Assembly (NCBI GenBank): GCA_035696165.1
Contig: DASRQX010000269.1
Location: forward strand, 1-50,794
DNA length: 50,794 bases
Source of the DNA: Palsa-883 sp035696165
GTDB lineage: Bacteria; Pseudomonadota; Alphaproteobacteria; Acetobacterales; Acetobacteraceae
Reading direction: 5' to 3'
The notes beneath the pieces are model-generated. The model saw nothing but the letters and a program-made list of their open reading frames with translations, ran no database searches and was not told the origin of the DNA. This document shows positions 15,001 through 19,178 of the stretch, piece by piece. How positions within the stretch are numbered: position 1 is the stretch's first letter; every line of letters starts with the position of its first letter. The position numbers were made by a program, and so were the translations under genes.

Positions 15001-15999
15001 GACAGCTCCATCATCGCCTCTGATGGCACGATCAGCTTGACCAACAACGTGCTGACCATGGCGCAAACGCTGAATCCCACCTTCGGGGGCGGCGACACGG
15101 TCAATGTGGGAACCGGCATGAACGTGGTGATCGGCGGCCCCGGTAACGACACAATTACTCTGGCGGCCAGCACAACGTATGCCGTGTTGGGCGGGCCCGG
15201 CACGGTGACGTATGACGCCGCCGGGTGGGCAAACGCGGCAGCGCTGACCTCCCCCGCGTCAGCCGCTACGACGGGCACGGACACGATCACGATCGGGACG
15301 GTGGCGCACACACTAAGCGGCGCGACCGACATACTGACCTCGAGCCTCGGGACGCCGCAGTTTGCTGCGGCGCCTCCGCCGGCCGGACATAGTGCGGGGT
15401 CCGCACTGAGCGAGAAGGAACTTGAGCCGATCGTCGTCGAAGCCGAGGCAATCTGGGCCCGGGTGCTGGGGCCGGACAACGCCAAGCTGGCGATCCTGAA
15501 CGGCATCACCGTGGATATCGGGACGTTGTCGGACGGGATGATTGGACTGACCCAGGGCGACCTGATCACCATCGACGGCACGGCCGACGGGTGGGGCTGG
15601 TTCACCAACACATCCCTGGCCGGGAACGACGAGTTCGACTGGATTTCCACGCCGGGTGTCCTGACCGCGGAAGCTGGCAGCGCGGCCGCCGGGGAGATGG
15701 ACCTGCTGTCCACCGTGCTGCACGAGATGGGCAACGCGATGGGCTTCCGCGAGGACACCGGACAAGATGTCACCGGGAACGTGCTGGCAGTGGGCGAACG
15801 GCGCCTGCCGGTACTTGAAGGGATGGTTGGGGCGGCCTCGGGCCGGCCGGCGATCGCATGGGGGTCGATCAACGCCGCTGACTCGCTGCTGCCGCCGAAC
15901 CCTGACACGCAGTCCTGGACCGACGACTTCCTGAACAACCTGGGGCGCGGCGCGAGCGCCAAACATCCGAACGCAGGCTTCCGCATCAAGCTTGGCTGA
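1..15999 (+). CDS. Giant repetitive secreted/adhesin-like protein, 5' end outside window
   Basis: The frame is open from base 1, and the first Met (base 7) has no ribosome site, so the N-terminus and export signal are missing. About 5330 residues are visible and I found no cysteine in them. Order, counting from that Met: two YYV-type modules (about 85-252); roughly thirty Gly/Ala/Val/Thr beta-strand repeats of about 60-65 residues (about 258-2380), broken by three Ser/Asn/Gln/Gly-rich linkers (about 492-555, 1229-1318, 1718-1798); a mixed beta region with a short coiled-coil-like helix (about 2659-2700); four TITRTDGG repeats (about 3625-4093); seven FGDNG/GGNDTI RTX-like repeats (about 4698-5120); and a metallopeptidase-like C-terminal domain. 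The family resembles giant bacterial surface proteins, with probable Ca2+ binding in the RTX-like part. SapC follows 72 bp downstream. Adhesion or an envelope-coat role is an inference. Confidence 0.9.
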   Translation, partial: KGMLSVVTVAQVNGLAIASGAATTSGSGTGVGLGVAVNVANVTNQATIGNGTVISSGGLTVGANVGQQTLPLATTSVPVVNTTTDAIFLGLGTGLTTGTEVKYSAMGGTAIGGLTDGNNYYVNNQGNGTFTFYDTAVHATAGGSTGRANLTTTGGAGTQEFTQTEFASLVTNNFTFNPTGNVTLLTGLGLHTGDAITYNNGGGTNMGGLSSGAQYYVIDLTGGHYQLASSLDNALAGTAITLGAAGSSSAQVFLDRTDNFRADATSGASGGSIGVSVSVGVNDVSNNTGASVGDSAALTAPNVTISGGGAVSVTASSSEQNFARALPSAGGASGSSVGVGGSVGVNVVSNTTTATIIDGTTWAGSAGAVTVTATSSDTVFTHGENGASGGSAAVGIGAAVAVVSDTTTAYVGTGSAISAAGNVTITASDTGVFETTTNASAAGGSVAVGASVSVAVVKENVTAQTARSITTTGGSMSIMAIASIEDQTLATASTGGESSSDSQQNSNGMSGADGQADKQMNGNSDTAGSSLPSSSSNVSNANGDSSGQGGGDGGGVGVAASVAVGVLTVNNAATVSGGAALSATGAVSIEASAGITDKTQAVGSSVALSSNSEVGAGVAVAVVNTTNNAEVGTASSVTGNGITIEAITPANDTFVVWAASAAGGTGDASVAGSVAVNVVNTDNNQASASGATLKSSAGITVQATNNLSIQTLAAAGAFSDGAGVGVAVTVGYLRANSTAFISGKADAAGAIAIDSKLRLSQLGIVIPKNPIPLPSATAIAVVGAVGTSPTVAGSVIVDDFGLNSSAYIGAGSAINHGGYYAATGTQTISVTAENTTPITAIAGALSATTGAAGIGASLDLELINKTTGAYIDANSNVAAGGSVTVMATSSETMLSVTATLGVGDDAGIAATASIAPISPTTEAYIGAGAKVSAGGAMTITATETFITTMIAGSVGVGSTAGIGAANTTLVYSPTTLAYAGTGTSLTAGGTGLSVGATQNENILAITAGIAAGGTAGVAGSATVAVLNDATTAYVGAGSTVTVNGGGNLVVAASDTTGVISVAGNLAVGGTAGVGAGADVGVYTKHTNAYIGSGVFATVSGNISVTAQSTESLISVAAGIAGGTVGVGIDAGVHVFNLQTRAFIGDDPSAPANKGAGNVQAAGSVAIAANDASNINEIVGVFAAGAVGVAAGAGVNVFTKDTEAFIGVGAKVTGQGTDPSITVDTGQIGSSYGATTSTFSPTSQTGNQGINASNSSTKSNALNSAQTGNRSSFSSAGQIGTPSLGPMDLTGGGSGAMQSPDSQNQSLSSTNGNRQTSVGTMSGFTGVAVGATNQDEIRTFTVTLGVGSVAVAVSAGVDVVKATTKAYVGANANVSAGPGATSAVMVGASDDFYHLAVGAGLAFGAVGVAPAVGVNVITDTTNASIGNGATVKAAGGISVTATGAENILLIGVGIAAGFVGVGAVVDVLSISNQTTASIGSSASVHAGGNVLVSAVDNTNVLELSGALAGGFVGVGGAVGVMLITKVTDASIGANANVEGLGNGAAASGILNGVVAGGAFQTTSTNGALVQANSSETVVHIVAAGGVGFVGVSGAVGVASLNITTNATVGSGAVINDANPALANGNQSVYVDAADNFGFQAYVIGVAGGFVGVTGAVDVGTLADNVAAVVDTGAQVYAKQSVDVGAAGLQSLTGYVISGAGGFVGAGASVMDWSIGQALQTNYSDNSGHSANGLVNGSGDPDSNAGQQSQTGATLVTGSGGIGGLTTTGSVNANGSAGRINSATGSAGTMVNNAAPTKSSVLAMQSATPVNPGTSAVIQSGAQIHAGGAIGVIAEQQATVKEFLGQVAGGVVGIGAAVDILSFNENVQASDDGANTAGGDVFAFASLNSTINITALDLSAGFVGVGAGVVVVNDNSVTKATLGSVSTPGNVSVTATSTQTIGVTTGQASIGAVGAGATFTEVTMGGSTTATVDAGAVIGSLAAPVGSLSVDAVAVQTVSAQTTAVTAGIGSFGANFTTINVDPTIDAAVGANAAVDASGAVSVIATSTTDAQGSTFGVSAGGLSVGVSLTDLTVAPTITAEMDNGDNVSAGTLNVGAASYLPASGWNANANATGSVGALIGVVSTNTQSNNNDVVTSFIGGGAKVAVLGAVVVTALNYTAQKTSSDSNAGGLVAVGLATSQSNSNTTTNAYIGTGTHITSADFKLTATGDDNNSAYTNAGSGGLVAGASAESDTTNTSKTTATVGASDVIVLSDTTVSPTTGFIVYADHEADFNARISTFAGGLFAGTGGTETNNVTANTTAIVGGDAMVAAYNISVTAYDFANKPALPGSGSGSVTPNIYGETGGLVSGASASDVTTINFTTVVDVDPGAFLNALGTESNDPILQLEASNNFNIYDDVAFSAGGALSGAGATATINVPTDIAKVEVGSAAALQSQGAILITARGGGSFDEELQTDTYGLGTYSGGTTTVNVIVTNQVLVDSNVLMTAYGNLELGAGTDVYPNNDTYQVTTHNDGYAYSAVPISNVNANAFLSQNNVISIASGALLKTAQEVYITAQPDRSANMVSYADAINWATGLANGILAALGGGSPIVHGGTSKTTTTSSVVMNGTIETGINSHLSLTLNNNASWVGGDPISQAVTAAPGASPQIMFSVDTEVPVSPLFQALEYDEQQLAEYGADNAALAAYYSGEVTRIEAELEAEGLLTVENNGTMVAEVGNAQAQLNVTIDPVYADAGVIYVHSASLTGTGTFIAPNSATVTIINNSLASLTLYGIQISADQGGLWYDIGPVSTNATINGINGSGSAANFNLGAVADGPATTPPAITIENTWSTTPPTGAQWPGMTLLSLADGGIGITNPNGSVLMAIVPPGQGNITLNGPVIAASETITTPGTLVISGVTDEEVGGAAFAAWNAITQGAYLGAEAGQTYGGIGPASQSAINNLLATPGSSLGSGLYAASITINAQFIDINSLIQSGNPNFDLTINPTVTAEIDTLLALGYTGIINLPEESNANFTVDYDTATKQIDVTAVPVNGGYVNLTGHITDALNGTIEVFGGYGSINVTNNSNFDIAIENLDASAPGQGQLIINDLYAQVAGGQTITVPNFSMYTYAPDTNTITWENNPGGSNPTTYTNINSNTTTFAPQAGWRYGWTVVDQEEVTKQYQYTNSNWLGIIPTGSDFINSFSIVALNSPKVSPSGGYFFYEPSLAPGASNYDLNQSTQTFVTSPGNIISIGHSESSTWYGEHTYSALFQEKQGQETDYYNDVSASNPVTIDFTGGSTATVNVTSTGTGNIYLDGAINNPFGTTIIDAEHGSIFSEGPSQILTGGAVDLYAAGAIGTATTPVNVVAQAKSIAYANQSNLANTQGIIAVAQNGGIYLNAPTGNMYVQDISAITFPTQGINGISDQRQTYIGGGGVVLTAADNILPTGYFRRGDVKTVFGLYTFVPNGSSGLVQGGAITLTASFGEIGDSTTAEIQIGTPQQSPGLVDTITATAVGNVFLQQDTGNMEVNSISTTTGNVWLNVPFGSMLNANTNSTTDTRTEEQLIQGVFSDLGLTDATGYQQKLNTTLASFASAQDAEYQAYWQDIMSGATSGASFAQLQAIFGVGGTYAAQTPGYNPLVYNGSAALISAPVYFTAGTASTGGTITRTDGGSWIAQGFVIGQAITVTGSTVNATTSAQTYMITGITASTITLATQDKIVTDGTLGAPKTVTLQHNATDSQDQVKGYFTASTATTPGLITRTDGGNWLTDGFAVGQTILVTGSAKDSTAGATSYTVTGVTATVLTLSLGDTIVAEATAVAPEVFTVQHIFAYKMTAAQSTTLTSHIRDWTLAELLNTFNAGLLKSVTDTVITVGAPNITGANVTILTADSVGEQIGGAVTIPLSYAPNPPTVLTSAQSAALAAAERVDVQYLAGAPITAKVNFTTNTITRTDGGNWAGLSVGQFLSVLGANGDFTQNETDGTLFYKIDAINGATLTIDSSTPIPAIEHGMSVTVAPVVLDPLFQATAAPVHASAYFTPNTAAAGGTITRTDGQSWITQGFAVGDLVEIAGSANDSTSPDVPDVITAVTATTLTLAPEDLVVSEGTAAAPETITVTLGVAPKPVAIQIAQINPIQVEATGVINITASQSVFVDSTVDVRIGQVTAGTTSVGSQIQIKTKASITDGQAVGPNATPNLQGGEIVLEASGANGDPGIIGTAADPIRIASIGTGTTTARAQGSVNLAGVIVGTNLGNLNLETVYSATGDANLAAAGSVLSALDNGFTTIEAKNITLLANGTIGNIVNGAINYVYLDNLGTVKADAYQSIWVSEGDLILSFEQNLNLVQAYSFTGDVTLRAGLSILDASGTPATPEIEGQQVTLTALFGGIGLASDPITIFNSTILTASAGMGDIHVVVEGGDVTLASIVDKTGSVYLTDTTGSILNGEGAGVVDITAKNAWLNADVGISSTSTLALTTAVGALEAQAGTGGISLDNTGVLTIGGSFIHDGIGILSGGNALIATTGQIAVENSVIAALSARLIAQNSTANGNIVIAGTDLLGSPLLLEAADAVYLYAGDGIFQSQGAAIRAGVGVLLQSDYQGDLNGVTPANPGPSQFVTLGTAIQIAGLIAAPVILMRGGDGPDRIAATSTSVLTAAFPWTSSTYPTQFGTFPATPSTSSVLQISGLAGNDLIVVAGSLTAQNVNMFGGDGADSINFSPTNAQTGVDVIFGDNGTVTYGTTDIVTGIATTDDGLGGNDTITIGAAADPAEAIVFGGEGSNTITMSDGQGFVFGGDGIMNYTTLGALTEVTSEVPDVVGNDTLNLGSASVIAFGGSGNSTINAGAGSSFIFGHEGEAYYGATGGPLGYVESIDPTDGTGTTIKVADTPADTNVIMGGNGGGKITVGGGTDTIIGHNGILAFSGRNTFGLASLNPEDGGNETITMGVGNDIVIGGSGSNTITGTSGNEIVLGDNGTILYDANGDVDSIQSTDVVINSGTTAYGGNNTIKLGNGNDLVIGGVGSNTITVGNGDSSIIASDGTISLTNNVLTMAQTLNPTFGGGDTVNVGTGMNVVIGGPGNDTITLAASTTYAVLGGPGTVTYDAAGWANAAALTSPASAATTGTDTITIGTVAHTLSGATDILTSSLGTPQFAAAPPPAGHSAGSALSEKELEPIVVEAEAIWARVLGPDNAKLAILNGITVDIGTLSDGMIGLTQGDLITIDGTADGWGWFTNTSLAGNDEFDWISTPGVLTAEAGSAAAGEMDLLSTVLHEMGNAMGFREDTGQDVTGNVLAVGERRLPVLEGMVGAASGRPAIAWGSINAADSLLPPNPDTQSWTDDFLNNLGRGASAKHPNAGFRIKLG
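259..765 (+). repeat. Two copies of a YYV-type module in the giant protein
   Basis: Two modules of about 75-85 codons share a pattern: GL.TG..V.Y, then GG, GGL..G..YYV, an aromatic/Leu strand, A.AG, and an ending Q-F or Q-E-F. The first is at about 259-480 and the second at about 523-765. I know this module type from other giant bacterial surface proteins, where its function is unknown. Confidence 0.7.
780..7150 (+). repeat. Beta-strand repeat array in the giant protein
   Basis: Roughly thirty diverged repeats of about 60-65 codons follow the scheme [GVGA.V.V], [T.AYIG.GA.V.AGG], [V.V.A]. The high Gly/Ala/Val/Thr content and the alternating pattern fit a stacked beta-solenoid or beta-helix. 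Three disordered, Ser/Asn/Gln-rich linkers interrupt the array near 1480-1670, 3690-3960 and 5158-5400, which would divide the fibre into segments. Confidence 0.75.
10880..12285 (+). repeat. Four TITRTDGG repeats in the giant protein
   Basis: Four units of about 80-88 codons begin near 10880, 11157, 11737 and 12016. Each has a YFT or NFT strand, then ITRTDGG.W (DGQSW in the fourth), a G...VGQ/D turn and a closing beta segment ending near T.T.TL..D. Unit 3 is the most diverged. Helical stretches separate units 2 and 3 and precede unit 1. Confidence 0.75.
14098..15230 (+). repeat. Seven FGDNG-type RTX-like repeats in the giant protein
   Basis: Seven units start at about 14098, 14284, 14458, 14645, 14815, 15011 and 15185, spaced 170-196 bases. 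Each begins with [V/I][F/I/L]G.[N/D/E]G...Y and ends with GGNDTI or GNDIVIGG-like Asp/Gly turns. The GGxGxDxI turns resemble RTX calcium-binding nonapeptides, but the unit is longer and its leading motif is not the classic one. Calcium binding is an inference. Confidence 0.7.
15409..15999 (+). other. C-terminal matrixin-like domain with degenerate zinc motif, plus terminal tail
   Basis: Residues about 5135-5330 resemble the C-terminal domain I know from other giant surface proteins: ELEPIVVEA.A.W, GDLITID, GWGWF, then MDLLSTVLHEMGNAMGF. The family motif is normally HExxHxxG. Here the second His is Asn (HEMGNAMGF, 15721-15747), so zinc ligation should be lost. The protein ends with W.DDFLNNLG and PNAGFRIKLG, which looks like a conserved terminal tail and could be a sorting signal (inference). 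Confidence 0.6.
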
Positions 16000-16071
16000 G
16001 GGTGGACAGGATGCTTGCAGATTGAACCGGTCCTTTGGCACGATCACGTTGCGAAAGGACACCTGACAGCG

Positions 16072-16881
16072 ATGGCACCACAGCTTCTCATCTACAAAAC
16101 GGCGGTCCCGGTCACCCGGGGCCGCCACGGCAACTGGTATCTCGAGACCACACCGAGTTACGCGTTCAGCAAGCAGATCAATTCCGTGCCGCTGATGGCG
16201 GTGGAGTTTCCTCAGGCCGCGGCGGACTATGCGATCGTGTTTGCCGGTGCCGACGACGAATATCTGCCGGCGGTGATCCTGGGCGTCCGCGGCGACGAGA
16301 ACCTGTTTATTGATCGAAACGACACCTGGGCCGCGTCGTACGTTCCGGCGTTCGTGCGCCGGTATCCCTTCGTGTTCTCCCGGTCCGAGGACCGGTTCGT
16401 GCTGTGTGTCGATGAGGCATTCCGCGGTCTCAACCAGGAAGGCCGCGGGCAGCGGTTGTTCGATGAAGACGGCAAGCCCAGCCTGTATGTGGATGGGATA
16501 CTGAAATTCCTGCGGGAATATCAGGCGCAGTTCATGCGCACCCAGCACTTCTGCGCGCGGCTGCGGCAACTTGATCTGCTGGAGCCGATGCAGGCTCAGG
16601 TGACGACGGACGCCGGGCGGAAACTGTCACTCAGCGGTTTCATGGCGGTCAGCCGAACCAAGCTGAAGGACCTGCCGGCCGAGACGCTGGCCGAACTGGT
16701 CAAGACCGATGAGCTTGAACTGATCTATCTGCACCTGCTCTCGATGCGGAATTTCGACCGGCTGCGCGAACGGCTGGTCCAGGCCGAGGCGGCCCAGGCG
16801 CAGGCCGAGGCAGCGCAGGCCGCGGCCTCCCTGGCGGCAATGCCGGTCAGCGAGACGAACGGCTCTGCGCGGGTGCACTAA
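16072..16881 (+). CDS. SapC family protein (copy 1)
   Basis: This is a 269-residue protein of the SapC family, named after an S-layer-associated gene of Campylobacter. The biochemical role is not established. No signal peptide or membrane segment is visible. The start at 16072 has AAAGGA upstream and gives MAPQLLIYKTAVPVT, which aligns with the start of the second copy (29658). Shared blocks include INSVPL..VEFP, PAVILG, PAF.RRYPFVFSR, LCVDE, EYQAQF.RTQ, LLEPMQAQVT and TDELELIYLHL.SMRNF. The C-terminus adds an Ala/Gln/Glu-rich coiled-coil-like segment (about 236-258). It lies 72 bp after the giant gene and 101 bp before the SecA-like gene, so co-transcription is likely. A role in retention, assembly or export of the giant protein is inferred from position. 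Confidence 0.88.
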   Translation: MAPQLLIYKTAVPVTRGRHGNWYLETTPSYAFSKQINSVPLMAVEFPQAAADYAIVFAGADDEYLPAVILGVRGDENLFIDRNDTWAASYVPAFVRRYPFVFSRSEDRFVLCVDEAFRGLNQEGRGQRLFDEDGKPSLYVDGILKFLREYQAQFMRTQHFCARLRQLDLLEPMQAQVTTDAGRKLSLSGFMAVSRTKLKDLPAETLAELVKTDELELIYLHLLSMRNFDRLRERLVQAEAAQAQAEAAQAAASLAAMPVSETNGSARVH

Positions 16882-16910
16882 GTCGTGCCCGAGCGGAAAG
16901 TCGTGCCCGA
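16881..16910 (+). repeat. Short tandem duplication after SapC copy 1
   Basis: AGTCGTGCCCGA occurs at 16881-16892 and again at 16899-16910, starting at the last base of the stop codon. A looser CG(T/C)GACAGAC pair follows at about 16917-16940. Confidence 0.7.
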
Positions 16911-16982
16911 CCCGGTCGTGACAGACCGGGCCGCGACAGACTGGACTGGTATGCACATGCCGGATGCTGATTGGGGCAGCGC

Positions 16983-19067
16983 ATGAGCGGCGCCGTCGCT
17001 CAGGCCGGCGGACGGCGGTGGCACCGGGGGCTGCTTGCGCCGGCGTCGTCGGGCCGTCGGAACCTGTTGCTGGCGGCTGACGACGAACTCGCGGCGGGCA
17101 AGCCGTACGCCGAGAGGATGGAACCGGCACCTGGTGCGCTGGACCGGATCGCCGAGTTCCTGGCCGCGGCCACGATCCGGCCGGTGCGCGGGCTGGTCCG
17201 CAACCCGTCGGCTTCGCTGCGGATCATCATCCGGCAGGCTGCGCGGCATGAAGCGGTGCTGCGCGCCGCCACCGAGGCGCAGCTTGCCGCGCTGGCGGCG
17301 GGCATGCCGGCCCGGCTCCGCCACGGCGGCTTCACACCGGAGCTGGTTGGGGAGTGCTTCGGGCTGATCTCTGAGGCGGCGTCCCGGACCCTGGGGATGC
17401 GCCATTACAACGTGCAGATGATGGCAGGCTGGGGCCTGCTGCAGGGCAAGCTGGTCGAGATGGCGACCGGCGAGGGCAAGACATTTGCTGCGGCGCTGCC
17501 CGCCGCGACCGTCGCGCTGGCCGGGTATCCCGTGCATGTCATTACGGTCAACGATTACCTGGCTTCGCGAGATGCCGCGGAGCTGGAGCCGCTGTACCAT
17601 TTTCTCGGGCTGACGGTGGGGATCGTGGTCGCCGGCATGCAACGGCCGGATCGCGCCGCCGCATACGGACGGTCGATTGTCTATACCACGAACAAGGACC
17701 TCGCCTTCGACTACCTGCGGGATGGTGTCGCTCTGGCGGGATGGAAGGGCACGCTGCACCTGGCGGTCGAGCGGCTGCGGCGACTTCGGTCCGACAAGCC
17801 GGATCTGGTGCTGCGCGGACTGCATTTCGCGATCGTCGATGAAGCCGACAGCGTGTTCATCGACGAAGCGCGAACGCCGCTGATCCTGTCGGCTACGGTG
17901 GCTCCGGCCGAGGAAATCGGAGCGAACGGCCAGGCGCTGGCGCTGGCCCGCCAGCTTGTTCCGGACGAGCACTTCACGGTCGACCTGTCGCGCCGGCTGG
18001 TTACGCTGGAAGATGCGGGGAAACAGCACCTGGAGGAGCTGTCCGAAGAGTTGGGCGGTATCTGGACCTCGGTCCGGACCCGGGAAGAGCTGGTAAGCCG
18101 GGCACTGGCGGCGCTGATCCTGTTCCGGCGCGATCAGCACTACGTGGTTGCCGAGGGGAAGGTGCAGATCGTCGATGAGTCGACCGGGCGGCTGATGCCG
18201 GACCGGTCGTGGGAGCGCGGGCTGCACCAATTGGTCGAGGCGAAGGAGGGTTGCGATCCGACGCCGCGGCGCGAGACGATCGCCCGGATCACCTATCAAC
18301 GGCTATTCCGCCGGTTTATCCGGCTCAGCGGCATGACCGGCACCGGCAAGGAGGTCGCGCCGGAGATCCGGCATGTCTATGGGCTCGACATCGTGCGTAT
18401 TCCGCTGCACCGCCCGTCACAGCGCCGGTATCGGCGCCCGCGCGTGTGCCTGACGAAGGCGGAGAAGTGGCGGTTGATCGCTGACACGGTCGAGACGGTG
18501 GCGCTGGGCGCGGGCCGCCCGATCCTGATCGGCACGCGGTCGGTGGCGGCTTCGGATGAGGTGAGTGCCATCCTGCGGCAGCGTGGGATTGAACATTCCC
18601 TGCTGAACGCGATGCAGGACCGCGAGGAGGCCGAGATCATCGCCCGGGCGGGGCAGCCCGGCGCGGTGACGGTGGCGACAAACATGGCGGGCCGTGGCAC
18701 GGATATCCGACTGGGGCTCGGCGTCGCCGAGCGCGGCGGATTGCACGTGGTGCTGACCGAATACCACGAGTCCCGGCGGGTGGACCGCCAGCTATTCGGG
18801 CGGTCCGGGCGACAAGGCGATCCCGGCAGCTGCGAAGCCGTCGTATCGCTCGAGGACGAGATTTTCACCAGCTACGTGCCGGGGATGACAGCAGCCGTCC
18901 GCCGGCTTGTGGCGCGTGGAGTGCCCGCGGCAGGCTGGCCGTTCCCGGCGCTGCGGTGGCTCGCCCAGTCGGTAGCCGAGCATCGCGGCGTGGTCGTGCG
19001 CAAGCGTAATCTTGGCGAGGATCAGCGGTTGGACCGGGTGCTGGCGTTCTCCGGGCGAGGGGAATGA
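16983..19067 (+). CDS. SecA-like preprotein translocase ATPase, short form
   Basis: The protein has 694 residues against about 850-900 for housekeeping SecA. Motifs seen: Walker A ATGEGKT (about 161-167), VNDYLA.RDA, Walker B DEAD followed by SVFIDEARTPLILS (from about 286), RLSGMTGTGKEV at the second nucleotide-binding half, ATNMAGRGTDI, and motif VI FGRSGRQGDPGS. The C-terminal zinc-binding tail (CxCxSG) that binds SecB is absent. It therefore looks like an accessory SecA2-type motor. ATG 16983 is preferred (GGGG upstream); an in-frame TTG lies at 16971. It follows SapC and precedes the TPR gene in the same direction. Dedicated export of the giant protein is an inference from position. It could instead be a diverged SecA with a broader role. 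Confidence 0.9.
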   Translation: MSGAVAQAGGRRWHRGLLAPASSGRRNLLLAADDELAAGKPYAERMEPAPGALDRIAEFLAAATIRPVRGLVRNPSASLRIIIRQAARHEAVLRAATEAQLAALAAGMPARLRHGGFTPELVGECFGLISEAASRTLGMRHYNVQMMAGWGLLQGKLVEMATGEGKTFAAALPAATVALAGYPVHVITVNDYLASRDAAELEPLYHFLGLTVGIVVAGMQRPDRAAAYGRSIVYTTNKDLAFDYLRDGVALAGWKGTLHLAVERLRRLRSDKPDLVLRGLHFAIVDEADSVFIDEARTPLILSATVAPAEEIGANGQALALARQLVPDEHFTVDLSRRLVTLEDAGKQHLEELSEELGGIWTSVRTREELVSRALAALILFRRDQHYVVAEGKVQIVDESTGRLMPDRSWERGLHQLVEAKEGCDPTPRRETIARITYQRLFRRFIRLSGMTGTGKEVAPEIRHVYGLDIVRIPLHRPSQRRYRRPRVCLTKAEKWRLIADTVETVALGAGRPILIGTRSVAASDEVSAILRQRGIEHSLLNAMQDREEAEIIARAGQPGAVTVATNMAGRGTDIRLGLGVAERGGLHVVLTEYHESRRVDRQLFGRSGRQGDPGSCEAVVSLEDEIFTSYVPGMTAAVRRLVARGVPAAGWPFPALRWLAQSVAEHRGVVVRKRNLGEDQRLDRVLAFSGRGE

Positions 19068-19080
19068 GCGGACTCTCCAC

Positions 19081-19170
19081 CCGTCATGGCCGGCGCAGGC
19101 CGGCCATCCACGACGTCCTTTCGTGCGACCGGTGAAGGCGTGGATGCCGGCCTGCACCGGCCGCGACGGG
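19081..19170. repeat. REP/BIME-like palindromic element
   Basis: Two imperfect GC-rich palindromes sit head to head. The first runs from CCGTCATGGCCGG to CCGGCCATCCACG (19081-19113). The second runs from CGTGGATGCCGG to CCGGCCGCGACGG. The outer ends are complementary, so the whole element can fold. It matches the type of short intergenic palindrome (GTCATGGCCGG...CCGGCCATCCACG) common in alphaproteobacterial genomes. It ends just before the ribosome site of the next gene. Confidence 0.7.
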
Positions 19171-19178
19171 GAGGTAGC

